Positions 36,571 to 48,830 of a stretch of DNA of 64,000 bases are shown here, in pieces. Each line of letters opens with the position of its first letter. The first letter of the stretch is position 1. Position numbers and translations under genes: made by a program. The DNA lies in the NCBI GenBank assembly GCA_015680685.1, contig MNCI01004747.1, positions 1 through 64,000 on the forward strand, read 5' to 3'. Origin of the DNA: Gnetum montanum. Its lineage: Eukaryota; Streptophyta; Gnetopsida; Gnetales; Gnetaceae. The notes below the pieces were generated by a model, which saw only the letters and a program-made list of their open reading frames with translations, was not told the origin of the DNA and made no database searches.

Positions 36571-37040
36571 TCATGACAGATGCATCAAATTATGCCTTGG
36601 AAGCCATGCTGATGTAGTTGGATGATTAGAAACATCCATATTACATCCACTACATAAGTTGAAGCATTGTGGATGCACAACTTAATTACACCACAACAAA
36701 GAAAGATCTAATGGTAGTGTTGTATGATTTTGAAAAGTTTAGGCACTATGTTCTTGGGTACAAAGTGTTTATACACACTGACCACAATGCCATTCACTTC
36801 CTAATGAACAAGCCAATGATGAGCCCTTATGTCATATGGTGGCTAGTGATCTTACAAGTATTCAATCTTATGATGGTAGATCAAAAGAGAACTGAGAACA
36901 TGATCATCGATCATCTGTCTCAGTTAAGATGGAATAACAAAGAGGAGAAGAGCCCACTCTCTAATCAATTTCCTGATGAACTCCTCTTTGCTAAAGTAAT
37001 TAATGATCAAGTGCTTAGAACCAAAATGGTATAATGGCAT
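36571..37040 (+). pseudogene. E3 RNase H remnant
   Basis: MTDASNYALEAML, QLNYTTTKKDLMVVLYDFEK and HTDHNAIHFLMNKPMM are visible. The frame 36669-37034 is open and covers most of the domain plus the tether. Confidence 0.85.
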
Positions 37041-38320
37041 CCTCACTTATCTTCTTGCTCAAGAGATGTCGCAAGATTTGGATCATAGGAAGAAACAACA
37101 GTTTCTTCATTAGGCCAAGCACTTCATGAAAATCAATAGACACCTTTATAAGGTGTGTGACAATGGCCTGATTCGTTGTTGTATCCCTGATATTGATCAA
37201 CTATGCATTCTCCAAGATTCTCACAAGGACCCTTGCCAAGGCCACTATGTAGGGAGACACACAACCATTAAAATCCTCATGGCAAGGTACTATTGGATAA
37301 CAATCTTCAAGAATGCCCACCAATTTGTCCAATTTTGTGAATGTTGTCAATGAGATGGTGGGATGATCATGTGAATGGAGGGACCTCAATAGTGGATCCA
37401 ACCACTGAAACCTTCCATCATACCCATGTCCAATGGAAAGGCATACATTATCATCAACATTGACTACTGTACTAAATGGGTAGAAGTAGTAGCCTTCATT
37501 GACTGTACATCATCCACTACTACTTGATTTTTACAACAACACATTATAAATAGGTTTGGGGTGCCACGTACATTGAATTCTAACAATGGAAACCATTTCA
37601 CAAGCACCACTTTTCGTAAGCTCATGCAATGTTTGGTGACTAAACATAAATTAACAACATCCTACCACCCCCAAGCCAATGGTCAAGTAGAGGTTACTAA
37701 CAGGGAGATTAGAAAGATCTTAATGAGAAATGTTAGCAAATATAAGAGAGACTGAAGCGCAAAACTCAACGATACCCTCTGGGCCTACCGCTCAACATGG
37801 AAACTCCCTATAAGCTACTCTCTGTACAAGTTGATGTACGAGAAACTTCCGACACTTCCTATTCAATCCAAACTCCATACACTTTCAACAACCTATGACT
37901 TGGATCTTAACCTAAGTTTAGCACAAAGAGAATGATTGATCAACCTTAATGTGCTAGATTAAAACCAATTAGTGGCCTTGTCCTTGAATGAAGTGCACAA
38001 GGCATTCAGCAAGCAACACCATAACCTAAGAATAAGGAAAGTCAAATTTTAACCTAGAGATAAGATCCTCTATTGGAACCCCACACATGTTCCACAATGT
38101 ACAAAATTTCAAGCATTATGGGAGAGGCCTTATATAATTGATGAAACCTCTCCTTTCAAGGCCATGATAATCTACAAATCTAAAAGCCCAAATAAGAAAT
38201 AGTTGGATAACATTCAACAAATAAAACCTTTCTATGAGCCCAAGCCAGTGTAGCGAATACCTCATCGAATGGACAATCTTGCTTAATCTTTCAAATCTTC
38301 TCCTTCAAGCTGAGTCATGG
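37041..38320 (+). pseudogene. E3 integrase remnant
   Basis: Zinc-binding N-terminus (CQGHYVGRHTTIK ... CECC), core segments IINIDYCTKWVEVV, NSNNGNHF (second Asp replaced by Asn), TSYHPQANGQ and VTNREI, then a C-terminal region with FQALWERPYIIDETSP. Stops are scattered throughout. Confidence 0.85.
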
Positions 38321-40415
38321 GAGAGATGGCCATCTGTGCTAATCATTTATGTGGCTCTTTAGTTTTTCCATTTTTTGTTTTACACTTTGTTTATTTTACA
38401 CCTTTTTTTACACTTTTTCCTATTTTATACCATTTTTTGTTTTACACCATCATTGGTACATTTTATTTTTCTTAAATATTTTACACTTTCTTGTATAATT
38501 TCCTTTGTTTTGGATGTGATTTTCTAAATTTCTACTAATAAAGTGCTTTATGCCAACAAGACATAGTGGTGTTGTAGCTATTGTTAATGGTGGTTTGTAC
38601 TTATTACTTCTAATTACTAATGTCTAGTTTCTATTTTTGAATTTTGGATTGGATAACTAAGACATGGTTTCTTTTCCATGGAATAGGCAGTGAGTCCACA
38701 ACATCCACCCATCCACAAACTCTATGGTTTTCCTTGTTTTGGAAGTATGAGGTCCATTTTCATTAAGTGAAACTTTAAATGAACTTGTGACCTTGGTAGT
38801 TTCTAGACTTGGAAAGGATTCAAGGGTTTGAATAGGATGTGACTTCAAGAAGACTCATTACTCTTTGTACCCTTCTACTTACTTGCGTGCATGAGTGTTT
38901 TCATGGATTTCTTACCATTCCATATCGACCAATAACAAGAAGTCAAATAAGTCTTTGCATGGTGTGGTTCCCATCCAAAACTAATAATAAACAAAAAAAA
39001 TAAGAAAAAATAACAACAAACAAAAACACAAAAAAAAATGAAATGATAATGATGGAAATTCAAAGCACATCCCTTAGATAGAATAATAGGCTATAAGCAC
39101 TAGTTATGGGACTAGAAACAAATGTTACCCATGCTTGAAGGTCCCCTCTAAGTAAGGCCCTTTCTCACTTCCTGCTTCTCTTTTATTCTCTACAAGGAAT
39201 GGTTTTTGATTTGTGAGAGCACTGTTGTGTCTCAAGGGGGTAGACTAGTCTTAGAGTGGCACTGTGAAGTCACTGAATGTGGTTGGTTTTGTTCTAGACT
39301 AAGGATGGATTTTATTAGGTCATTTAACCAAAAAAATATACAACAAACTTCATGTGACCTTAATCAGGAACTCCAATTCACTTTTTCTCTCATCCATCTA
39401 TGCTTTCCATGACTTACTTCACTGTCAATGTCCATGACCTTGTTCAATGTCTTGGTTTGATGTGTCTGAATTCTTAGGTAGATTCTTCTAGGTTTTGGTC
39501 CTTAACTTTCATAACCATTAATCACCTATGGGGTCCACAAACTCCTTAGGTTGAGGTTATGCAAGGGCAAAAAGGGCATGTACCTACTATGGGGAGGATC
39601 CACTTACATATCTCTTGGTTTGGTTTGTTAAGTATCTCATACTTAGACATTCTATAATCCAAACCTTCGTGTGCCCCATCCAATGCATCTAACTGTGTGA
39701 TCTTTAAGGCAATTTCTTCAATGAACATATTCTCCATCCAATTTTTTTAATTTTTGAGCTTTCAAATATCCTCTTCGATGATTTAATCAAATTCTTGGCC
39801 TTTCTAGGACTCCATGGACTCCACTTTCATTAGAAAATTTCGTGTATTTTTTGAGAAATTCAAGTTGAAAAATTTTATTTACAACCTTCGTAAATGGGTA
39901 CCCATCAATAGATCCACTACATATATGAGGCCTCATTGATGCAACGCAAAAATAGTGTATATATATATATATGCATCCACACTTCAAATTTTTCACATTT
40001 CCTTTCAAATGCTAGAGAATTTTTTCCAATTTTCAAAGCCCAGAACCTTCCAGAAGCCATATCTTCCTAACTGTTTATCTAAATCACTTCATTCTTTGAC
40101 CCTGTAGCTACTAGAGGTAAACTCTTAGTCATGAAGTCCACAAACCTAAATTTTTTGATAGAAATTGTTTCTAAATGATTCTAACTCCCACAAAGGTTTA
40201 ACAAAAAAACCAACATGAAAACATTAAATTACAAAAGTTAAACCCTTCAACCTAGCTCTAGTAACACTCTGAACTTAAAAAGTAATAAAATAATAATAAA
40301 ATAACCAATCTACCATGGTCTAACCTTAGCCTAAGTGTAACTAATTGATGAGATGAGGTATCAAAACATTATAAGTTACACATTATATATTCTAATCCTT
40401 GGATGTGTTATGTCC
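38321..40415 (+). other. E3 noncoding spacer
   Basis: It begins with a T-rich run like the other elements, has an A-rich tract (38985-39040), a TA microsatellite (39957-39972) and the conserved block near 39592 (actatggggaggatcca). No gene. Confidence 0.7.
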
Positions 40416-40419
40416 ACAA

Positions 40420-43260
40420 ATGGCACCAAAGGGGAAGCATACACAGGAAGGAGGACCATTACAACCATGAGACAAATGAACACAAATGAGAAGGGGCCAA
40501 GAATATGCCCAAGAACAACAAGCAGCAACCCCATGCTACAAGACCTCTTAGGAAGGAGCCTAAAGTGGAATTTGTCCATTATATTTCAAAACAAGTAGTA
40601 GCAACAGAGTAATCTTATTGGGAAGAGGCACCAGCTCCACAGGAAAACCTTGAGTTGACCTTGATAGAAGCCTTCATCAAGCAAATCAAATCAAAGGAGG
40701 TTCAAAAAAAATCATGTTCCAAGAGTTGAATTTTGGCTTTTTCTTGAAGCAAGCACCTCAAGAAGTACAAGATCAACTAAAGATCTCTCCCATGTGATCC
40801 ATCATTACTTCCAGTGGAGAGTGTTACATGGGAGGGGCATTCTTATTATGGAATAATAAGCAGGCCAGTTCAATGGTCAAGATATGGACATTTCAATGTC
40901 CTACTCAATGCAGGCCAATTTAGAGGCACTTGAGTTGCTAGAAACCAAGATGAATCTCATTGAGATTCCAATATAGTTAGAGCCTAGCATCAAGAAAGAA
41001 TGGATACAATGGTGTTACAGCATCGACCGTAAGGAGTTTGGTGTGCTCACACTGATAGAGAGAATCTACTACAAGATTGTAGCCTTTCACCTCAATCCAA
41101 CGATGAGGCCAAGCAAGATCACTACCTTCTCCACCTATGTGTATGTCACTCTAATTTGTAGATTCCATGTCAACCTTCCATGGCTAATCTATCTTGAGAT
41201 AGAAAAGCACTTCAAGGAAAATGAATGTAGAAGGAAGGCACTCCCCTTTCCATGCCTCATCAAAAAACTATTTTGAAGGGGAGGAATAACCTACTATACA
41301 AACAACGATGTTCAATGTGCTCCATTTGCTAACTGGATAGTGATGATGAAGGATAAAGTCTATGCAAAAGTCATTCCAAGAAGAGAAGTAGCAACCACCA
41401 CCTCCTCCACCCACTCAGCAAATAATGTCGGATATTGCTATAACTTCTCAACGGTTGCAAAAATTCCAAGAATGGATCTTCAATGAGCAAGAGAAACAAG
41501 AAAGAACAAGTGGTGGTGATCCATCTATGTATCAGCTAGCAATGAATCACCTAAATGAAGTGGCTCAAATAGTTAGCTAGATGAAGGGAGGTGTACCAAT
41601 CTTTCCAATCCAAAGAATGTAGTTACCTACAAGATCAAATCCTAGTGCTCGAGAGGTAACAGTATCCCTCTTGCAACAATAGAAATTCCTACAAATTTCT
41701 AGGAACACCACTACGTTTTGAGTGCACTTGAAGGAGGGAAAGCGGGCAATAGTTTTGGTGATGCAGCACCAGGGACAGGAGATAGCAGTGGAGATGGTTG
41801 CTAATAGAATTGCTAAAACTCTAAATGCACCTGTGACGTCTATACCAAACATCTCTACACTTAAAGATGTGCATACATTCGCAAGGACAATAAGCAACAA
41901 GTTAAGTGTAGCACAGCATGAGCAAGTGCTAGACAAACTAGTGGGAACTAGGTAACTGATTTCAAACATCTTTGACCTTTCAAACAACATAACTACAACC
42001 CAGTCAGAGTTGCTAGAAGCAAGGGGTAAGAAGATCATTTTGGAGGGGTAACTCAAAATAGCCAAAGAGCTAAATGAATGCTTAGCTACAGAGGTTGTTG
42101 AACTAAGAGTCCAGATTGTTGACCCTGCATTCCTCAACCTAGCACTAATAAAGGATGAAGCTCTTAAGCAACTGCACATAAGATTGAAGGGGTTGACGGT
42201 GCAATGGAGAAGGCAATGTTCTATCGATCCTTGGTAGAGGCCACTCAACATAAAATTCAGAAGGCCTTGGATCAGAGTTGCTAGGAGAATGTATAATTGA
42301 CCATAAAGAATCATCGCCTACGAAATGTTAATGCACAAAAATAGCATATGGTAGATTTCATCCATCAACAATAAGAAAAAATAATTAAAGTAAACACTGA
42401 GCTGAGCAGATTAATAGCAGAAAATAGAAACATCTCCATGAAGGAGGTCCATGCTCTTTGCCAAAATACTGCAATCAAAGTAGCCTCCTAAAAATCAAAG
42501 GCTCTCAAATTTGAGAGAGTAAAAAATCACTACAAAGATTAGGTTGTTCTATAGAAAGAAGTTAATAAAAAATACATCTAGTTGATGAAGAAAAAAGTAA
42601 ATGAGAGCCTCTAGTAAGAAAGAGAGGTATGGAAACCTATTATTGATGGGATAGATGCCTACAATAAAGCAAAGATCTACATGAAGGAGTTGCATATTGA
42701 GAAGATGATAGAATACATGTAGCTTGCCAATCTCTGATATGCAAATCTGGCTATGCTGACTACCAAACGGTTGTTGTCTAAATTGGAGAAACAAGTGGCT
42801 AGCTTGTACTTGTTCTATGAGGTAGAGTTTAAGCACCATAAGGATACCAAGCAGAAGCTTGTAGTGGAAAATGCAGAACTTGAGGTTCTCAAGGTGAAGT
42901 TCACTGATTAAAGATCAACTATTGAGAACCTAGTCAAGAGGATGAATGACTACAATGAGTTGCAGAATGCACTCAGGGCATTCAATATCAAATGTAAGCA
43001 ATTCACTAGCTAGTTTGTCAATGTGAAGGAGCTATTCCTAATAGTGCCTTTGTCCATGGGATATTTGCATTCCAGCCCACATTGGTGATGCCACATGGAC
43101 TGTGAATGATCCCCAAAGTAAGGAGGAGAAGATGAAAGCATTATTGGAATGCCTTTTGCCTTCCATAGGAAGTGATAGCTATAGTAGGATAACCACAACC
43201 ACCTCAACCACCATGTGCAACTGAAGCAGGAGAAGGTCTTTCAAAACCTTAGGAACCTCT
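40420..43260 (+). pseudogene. E3 ORF3 remnant (coiled-coil protein)
   Basis: MAPKGKHTQEGG-type start near 40420 and the conserved block YHLNP-MRPSKITTFST at 41043-41276. The coiled-coil part (41722-43000) contains LSVAQHEQVLDKLVGTR, close to the E1 version. It is colinear with E1 ORF3 and E4 ORF3 and carries many stops. Confidence 0.65.
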
Positions 43261-43518
43261 AATGCCTGGGACCATATGATCTTTTCAACTATCTTTAGGC
43301 CATTAAAGGATGTGTTTTCCAATTTTTTTAGTCATGTTCTTGTGTTCAATTTTGTGTCATGAACACCAAAATTTTATAATCATTGTCGATCTGTACACTC
43401 GAGCACTTAGTTTTGTTTTGTTGTGTTAGTTATGTTTTTTCATGTGTCAATCATAATCCCATACCTTTCCAATTTTGTAAAGAACTCGAGCATGAGTTTT
43501 CATTCAATCATGGAGGTA

Positions 43519-44337
43519 TGATGAAGTGTCTTCAATTAGCTACGTCAACAAGATTTCATCAATGTAGCGTTTCCCACATTGACGTGTACCCATTGACATG
43601 GCACCCTAGTAGGTTTATAAATACAACACCTAAACTGTGTTAATGGAAATTAGAATTTTAGTTGTTAGTGGAATTCTTGTAGTTTGTTTCCGTAAGAGAT
43701 AGAATAATTTTCCAAGTAATCATAGCAAGAGTTAATGAGTGTACAAATTTTTGGAAATAAAGACAAGATTTTTGATAAACCTGCAGCACTTGGACTAGTT
43801 TAATGATCTATTTATGCATTTATTTTTTTCATTAATTAAGAGTTTAATTAAGCTAAAATGATTAATACTTTAAGTAATTAACTAAGCTAAATAGACTAGC
43901 ACACATAAGTACGACTAGTTCGAGCATACGTATAACACTTGGTAATCCTAGGAGCACTTAACACTTAGTAACCCAACAGTGTTGTATGTGTTTAGGATGT
44001 GTATGGAAAGTGGGATTGGAAGCTTATGTTAGGATAGTTAGTTATTAATTAGCAATTAAACTAGTTGAATTAGTTAATTAATTTATTTTCAATCTATTAC
44101 CAACCTTAGGTAAAGAAAATATAAAATAATAAAAATCATGTGCCTTAATTACACCTAACCATACAATTGAGCCTCACAAGTGTAGTTAGGAAGACAACGA
44201 TTGTTCCACAATTAGATTCAACTTCTAGATTGAATTGTGTGTACAAGAACACTAGGAATCCATGGAATTCAACTGGATCACATGTGAACGCCTTATTATT
44301 TTGTATGGTTAGGCGTAGGGTACCTCGCCACTCATCA
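43519..44337 (+). repeat. E3 3' LTR
   Basis: Begins TGATGAAGTGTC after the tract 'caatcatggaggta' and ends CTCATCA. It keeps a TATA motif (ttataaatac, near 43615). U3 has TACGTCAAC and CATTGACGTG motifs. Confidence 0.87.
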
Positions 44338-44406
44338 AGTGTCAACATAACCTTACCTGCACCAACAGTAATGCATCAACAAGGCCAAATAAAACATTGT
44401 TCATCA
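44338..44406 (-). repeat. R2 LTR, U3-side part separated by E3
   Basis: On the minus strand it starts TGATGAACAATG at 44406 and contains ttgatgcattac-type U3 motifs. It joins logically to 22834 once E3 is removed. Its first five plus-strand bases, AGTGT, are the E3 duplication partner of AGTAT at 22830-22834. Confidence 0.7.
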
Positions 44407-44745
44407 CATGTATAATAAACAATGGTTTTGTTAATTAGTTATTAATATAAGTGTTATCATTGTAAATAGCTTTGAGTTTCATGCTTGTAGTGCCCTACCC
44501 TTTAATGCTCTAATTTTGTCTTGTAAAACATATTTCTTGATTTTGGGAAGGCATTAGTTATTGATTAGTTGGTTAGTTGATTAGTTTGCATAACCTAGTA
44601 TACAAAGCTGCTAGGTTTAAAGCCTTCTTTTTACTTACACTATTTTAAGAGCATGTCCTAAATAATACCTTAATGATAATAAAAATAACAAAAAATTTCA
44701 TAAAAAGAATTTTAAATTTACTTTGTCCAATAATAACAATGACAA
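44407..44745. other. Unassigned AT-rich DNA
   Basis: Nothing recognisable apart from short tandem 'gattagttggttagtt' sequence near 44575. Confidence 0.5.
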
Positions 44746-44747
44746 AG

Positions 44748-44860
44748 AGGTGTTAGCTTAGTAGTAAGACTTTGATTTGGAACTCCAAGTTATGGGTTCA
44801 ATGATGATGGACAATACTAAGTTATAAAGTTTAGTATTATTGCAAAAATGTTTCTAGATC
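44748..44860 (+). repeat. Putative tRNA-derived SINE, copy 1
   Basis: It has a box A-like 'tagcttagtagtaaga' (44754 on) and a box B-like 'gggttcaat' (44794 on) about 40 bp apart, the spacing of an internal RNA polymerase III promoter. It shares 'caagttatgggttcaat' and 'aagttataaagtt' with the copy at 54070-54178. Confidence 0.5.
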
Positions 44861-45239
44861 CAACACCCCCATCCCAAACAAGGAATTGTAATAATGATTA
44901 TTTTTTTGGTCCACAAACACCTTAGATAAACATCAAAAGAACAAATTGGATCAAGAGCTGGGGATGGGAGGATGGGGGGAGGGGTGTCTAAAGAAAATGG
45001 AAAAAGGGTAGAGGAAGAGAGAATGCACAAGTACATTGGTTAGCATGAAACTTGTTATCTTGTCCAACAATTGGGCTTCAAAGAATAATTAAAAGTTAGA
45101 AAATTCCTCTTGGCAAATTCATAGAAACACACACACATGCATTTAAGCTAGTGGAGTTGTTTCACTATCAAGGAGAGGAATTGATAAAACTATTTTAGGG
45201 CTCTGACATTGTTTCACATGGTAGTGAGATGGTTCACAC

Positions 45240-45375
45240 ATATATTCCCATGTTGGAACCTCAAAATAATTGTCATATAGGAATACCCCAAGATATATAG
45301 TTCAACATTGCCCACCAAAATTGAACGAATGACTTAAGCTTTCAAATCAAGAATCTTTACCACTAGGTTCACATA
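45240..45375 (-). repeat. Putative SINE, copy 2
   Basis: On the minus strand: cctagtggtaaagattcttg, then cgttcaattttggtgggc, then ctatatatcttgggg. It matches copy 4 over about 110 bp. Confidence 0.5.
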
Positions 45376-45420
45376 TATATTCCATATGGGGAGGGGTATG
45401 ATTTTCCTAATTTAACATCT

Positions 45421-45505
45421 TGCCATCTAGAGTGATGGTAAAGTGCTTGTTTCTCAAATCGTGCAACATGAGTTAGAACCCAGACCTAGAGACTTGAAAT
45501 AGCTC
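45421..45505 (+). repeat. Putative SINE, copy 3 (weak)
   Basis: 'agtgatggtaaagtgcttg' followed by 'gagttagaaccc' at box A to box B spacing. More diverged than the others. Confidence 0.3.
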
Positions 45506-45935
45506 ACCATTTATTAATCTCGTTTATTAACGAAAACGGCATGATTTTAGTAGCTGACCAATTGTCGTAACGGATCCGATTAACTTTGACGATTTGCAGC
45601 CATAAAGAGCTTTAAAAGAGCGCGAGAAATCGCCCATTCGCCTTTTGGCTTTTCCGCAAAAGAAAAATAATTATATATATATGTATATATATATAATAAG
45701 AAGTATGAGATTAAGTGGCCATTATCCGCCTTGTTATTCGAGTCGGCGAGGGTATTCATTTTTCCCTGAATTTCTATTTGTAACCCGAATCGAGGTTTTT
45801 TGTATTCGCCTGAGTTCTAATCATCGCGCATATCCGATGTACTTCCGAAGACGGAACACGGACACATCCGGCCGGAACACGACAGGAGCAAGCAAAGCCA
45901 GCTTAACATGTGCTTTCATTTGAGAGTAAACGGAA
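45506..45935 (+). other. Upstream region of the PPR gene
   Basis: GC content rises toward the gene. A TA microsatellite lies at 45671-45702. A TATA-like 'ctttaaaagagcgcg' near 45610 is the only promoter candidate seen. No other gene. Confidence 0.4.
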
Positions 45936-48287
45936 ATGAAATTACTTCCTGGCGTTGCGCGTGGTTTCTTCGTTACAGCATCACGAACGCGAGCACCGCA
46001 AAACGCAACAGAAACAACAACAACAACAGCACAAACATGCCATCAACAACAATTCAAAGGAGGGACGCCGCCACCGCCGGCGTTTCTGCAAATCCAACAA
46101 TCTTCTTCATTCCCATCTGCATCTGCGAACACGCCCTTGCAAGAGGGCCCTGTACATGTGCTCGAACAACATTACGCACGTCTTCTGCGGAGCGCCAACG
46201 ACGTAGAAAACGCCACGGCCGCACACTCGCGCATCATCAAGTCCGGTCTCAGCTGCTGCGTGTTGCTGCAAAATCTGCTCATCCACGCCTACGGACGTGC
46301 TGGGGCCGTCCACGATGCGCGCCAGGTATTCGACGAAATGCCGAGGACCCGCCGCAACGTCTTCTCGTGGAACGCCCTCCTCGCCGTCTACGTCTCCGGC
46401 GACGCCGTGCCGGCCGCCGAGCGCCTCTTCTACAGCATGGACGACGACACCGCCAAGGACGCGGTCACATGGAACACGCTCATGTCGGCCTACGCCGGCC
46501 GCGGCGACGTGCCGTCAACGCTCCGTCTCTTCTCTGCCATGCTCCGCGACCGGACCGTCCGTCCCGACCATGTGACCTGGTCCACGCTCGCGAGCGCCGC
46601 GGCCAACTCCGAGTCCGCGGCCGAGCACCGCCAAATCCACGCCCCGGTGCTCAAGTCGGGCGCCACGGAGCACCCGTCCGTGAGCAACGCGCTGCTGACC
46701 ATGTACGGCAGGCGCGCCGCCGTGGCGGACGCACGCCAAGTGTTCGATGAAATGCGCGCCCGAGACGCGGTCTCCTGGAACGCCATGGTGGTGGCCTGCG
46801 CCCAGAACTCGGAAGCCGTGGCCGCGGTGGAGCTGCTCCGGCGGATGATGGTCATCCGCCTGCGTCCGGATTTCTTCACGCTCGCCAGCGTCGTGTCGGC
46901 CTCCGAAACCGCCTTGCATGCCCACATCATCCGCTCCGGCTTCGCCGGAAACGCCGTCGTCGGCTGTGCGCTCGTCGCCGGCTACGCTAAAAGCGGCCGC
47001 GCCGGCGAAGCCCGACGGGCGCTCCGGGAAGTTGCCTGCCCGGACACCGCCGTGTGGAACGCGCTCGTCACCGGGTTCTCACACACGGCTTTCTTTCACG
47101 AGGCGCTCGTTTCCTTCGTCCAAATGCTGCGCGCCGGCCTGGCTCCCGACGAGTGCAGCTTCGTCACCGCTCTCGCCGCCTGCTCCGGCCTCGCCTCGCT
47201 GCCGCAGGGCCGGCAGCTGCACGGCCTCTGTGCCAAGACCCGGTTCGGGTCGTGGCTCACCGTGAACAATGCCCTGATCACCATGTACGCCAAGTCCGGC
47301 AGCATACGGGACGCACAGAAGCTGTTCCGGGCCATGCCCGGCGGCTCTCGGAGCACCGTCACCTGCAACGCCATGATCGCGGCTCTCGCCCTGCACGGCC
47401 GCACTCGCGAGGCCGTGCGTGTGTTCCAGGACGACATGTCGTTGCAGGACGGGCCGCGGCCGTGCGCCATCACGTTCATGGCGCTGCTTTCTGCGTGCGC
47501 CCATGGCGGACTCATCGAACACGGCATGCGTTTGTTCCGCAGCATGAGCGCCGATTATTCGATCGTCCCCGGCAACGCCCATTACTCGTGCGTCATCGAT
47601 ATGCTCGGCCGCGCAGGCCGGCTGCAGGAGGCTAGGGATTTTATCCGGGAAATGCCGGTGGAGCCCGACTCCGTGGCCTGGGCCGCTTTTCTGGGCGCCT
47701 GTTACAATCATCGCAACGTCGCCCTGGGCGGCCCCGCGGCTGAGAAGCTTCTGCAGCTTGAGCCCGGAAATGCTGCTGCTTACGTCGTGGCTGCCAATAT
47801 GTACGCCATGGCCGGCCGTTGGGAGGATGCGGCCCGTGTGCGGAAAATGATGAGGGAGCGTGGCGTCCGCAAGCAGCCGGGCTGTAGCTGGATTCAGGTG
47901 GGTAATGTTGTCCATTCTTTTGTTGCCGATGACGCTTCTCACCCGCAGATTGGTAGAATTCTTGAGACTTTGGAGGACCTGGGTATAAAGATGAGGGATG
48001 CGGGGTATGAACCTGAAACCAGGATTGCCCTGCTCAGGGATGTGGATGTGGAGCACAAGAAATGGGCTCTCTCGTATCACAGTGAACGATTGGCTCTGGC
48101 GTTTGGGTTGATGTCCACACCGCCAGGGTCGCCTATTCACATTTTCAAGAACATTCGCATCTGCGGTGATTGCCACACGGCTTTCAAGTATATTTCGGCG
48201 ATTGTTGGTCGGGAAATTGTTGTTAGGGATGCTCATCGCTTCCATTATTTCAACGACAGGTCGTGTTCTTGCGGAGATTACTGGTGA
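45936..48287 (+). CDS. PPR protein of the PLS class with E and DYW domains
   Basis: Intronless, 783 aa. Known role of the family: each repeat reads one organelle RNA base, and the DYW domain is the cytidine deaminase for C-to-U editing in plastids or mitochondria. N-terminus (1-75) is Ser/Thr/Gln-rich and basic at the start, suitable as a transit peptide. Repeats of the P, L and S types run from about 95 to 590, with motifs such as NLLIHAYGRAGAVHDARQVF and ALITMYAKSGSIRDAQKLF. E/E+ follow (about 590-690, KQPGCSWIQ), then DYW (about 690-783). Zinc and catalytic residues are intact: HSE at 715-717, CGDCH at 743-747, CSC at 777-779, ending DYW. The start is the first ATG of an open frame. The gene is strikingly GC-rich against its surroundings, most so before about 47.8 kb. 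Target site unknown. Confidence 0.95.
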   Translation: MKLLPGVARGFFVTASRTRAPQNATETTTTTAQTCHQQQFKGGTPPPPAFLQIQQSSSFPSASANTPLQEGPVHVLEQHYARLLRSANDVENATAAHSRIIKSGLSCCVLLQNLLIHAYGRAGAVHDARQVFDEMPRTRRNVFSWNALLAVYVSGDAVPAAERLFYSMDDDTAKDAVTWNTLMSAYAGRGDVPSTLRLFSAMLRDRTVRPDHVTWSTLASAAANSESAAEHRQIHAPVLKSGATEHPSVSNALLTMYGRRAAVADARQVFDEMRARDAVSWNAMVVACAQNSEAVAAVELLRRMMVIRLRPDFFTLASVVSASETALHAHIIRSGFAGNAVVGCALVAGYAKSGRAGEARRALREVACPDTAVWNALVTGFSHTAFFHEALVSFVQMLRAGLAPDECSFVTALAACSGLASLPQGRQLHGLCAKTRFGSWLTVNNALITMYAKSGSIRDAQKLFRAMPGGSRSTVTCNAMIAALALHGRTREAVRVFQDDMSLQDGPRPCAITFMALLSACAHGGLIEHGMRLFRSMSADYSIVPGNAHYSCVIDMLGRAGRLQEARDFIREMPVEPDSVAWAAFLGACYNHRNVALGGPAAEKLLQLEPGNAAAYVVAANMYAMAGRWEDAARVRKMMRERGVRKQPGCSWIQVGNVVHSFVADDASHPQIGRILETLEDLGIKMRDAGYEPETRIALLRDVDVEHKKWALSYHSERLALAFGLMSTPPGSPIHIFKNIRICGDCHTAFKYISAIVGREIVVRDAHRFHYFNDRSCSCGDYW

Positions 48288-48830
48288 GCGATGATATTTC
48301 GCAACGCAAATTAACGCAACGCTTGTTCTCTGACATCCAGGATTGGTCATTAATTTTTGCGTGGTACCGCGATGGAAATTGCCATAGGGATTTAACCCAT
48401 CGTAATAATAGTTATATCGAAGAATCACCTTGTTCGGTGAAATGCAATGAATTCTAGTAAAAAAAAAATGATAAAACATTTTAACTTGTGTCACTTTTGC
48501 ATGATTCATCATTTTCATTATGCACCGAAACTTTAACAACTGGCGTTGGGACCTTAAGCACTAACAGCCACGCATATTGTGTATTATCGTGAAAGAAATT
48601 TGCTCGTAACCACATTAACCTAATGCAGATTACAAACAACCGACGGTGCAAAATATTACCGATGAAAGGTTCGCGACAACGATAAAGAGCGCTTAAAGGA
48701 GATAATATTCACGGTGCAACACCGCAACATAAAAGGAAAGGAGGGAGCTTAAGGGAGATAAAATTCACACTGCAACATCACGACATAAAAGGTGTCCTAA
48801 CTATTGATGTCTTCATTCTTATCATCAATT
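48288..48830. other. PPR 3' flank with a small tandem duplication
   Basis: Contains no gene. At about 48688 and 48745 a unit of about 57 bp (ggagataatattcac / ggagataaaattcac, then gcaaca-c-gcaacataaaagg) occurs twice. Confidence 0.5.

Larger units (their letters stand above)
22835..44337 (+). mobile_element. E3: near-complete Athila-like Ty3/gypsy element, interrupted by E4
   Basis: LTRs at 22835-23696 and 43519-44337 share most of their sequence. They flank PBS, gag, protease, RT, RNase H, integrase, spacer, ORF3 and polypurine tract in canonical order. The flanking duplication is AGTAT/AGTGT (one mismatch). Without the E4 insertion the element is about 13.1 kb. Every coding region has stops. 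It inserted into the LTR of R2 and later received E4 in its RT gene. Confidence 0.88.

Noticed and set aside
45671-45702. TA run as the PPR TATA box
   Set aside because: It is a simple (TA)n microsatellite; no single TATA element can be singled out.
46490-46930. Minus-strand frames of 146 and 136 codons, and plus-strand frames in other phases (45908-46750, 47054-47635)
   Set aside because: Shadows of the PPR gene: Arg/Ala/Pro-rich low-complexity translations typical of off-frame GC-rich sequence.
47079-48539. Minus-strand open frame of 486 codons
   Set aside because: It lies antisense to the PPR gene. GC-rich coding DNA often leaves the opposite strand open, and the translation shows no domain features.
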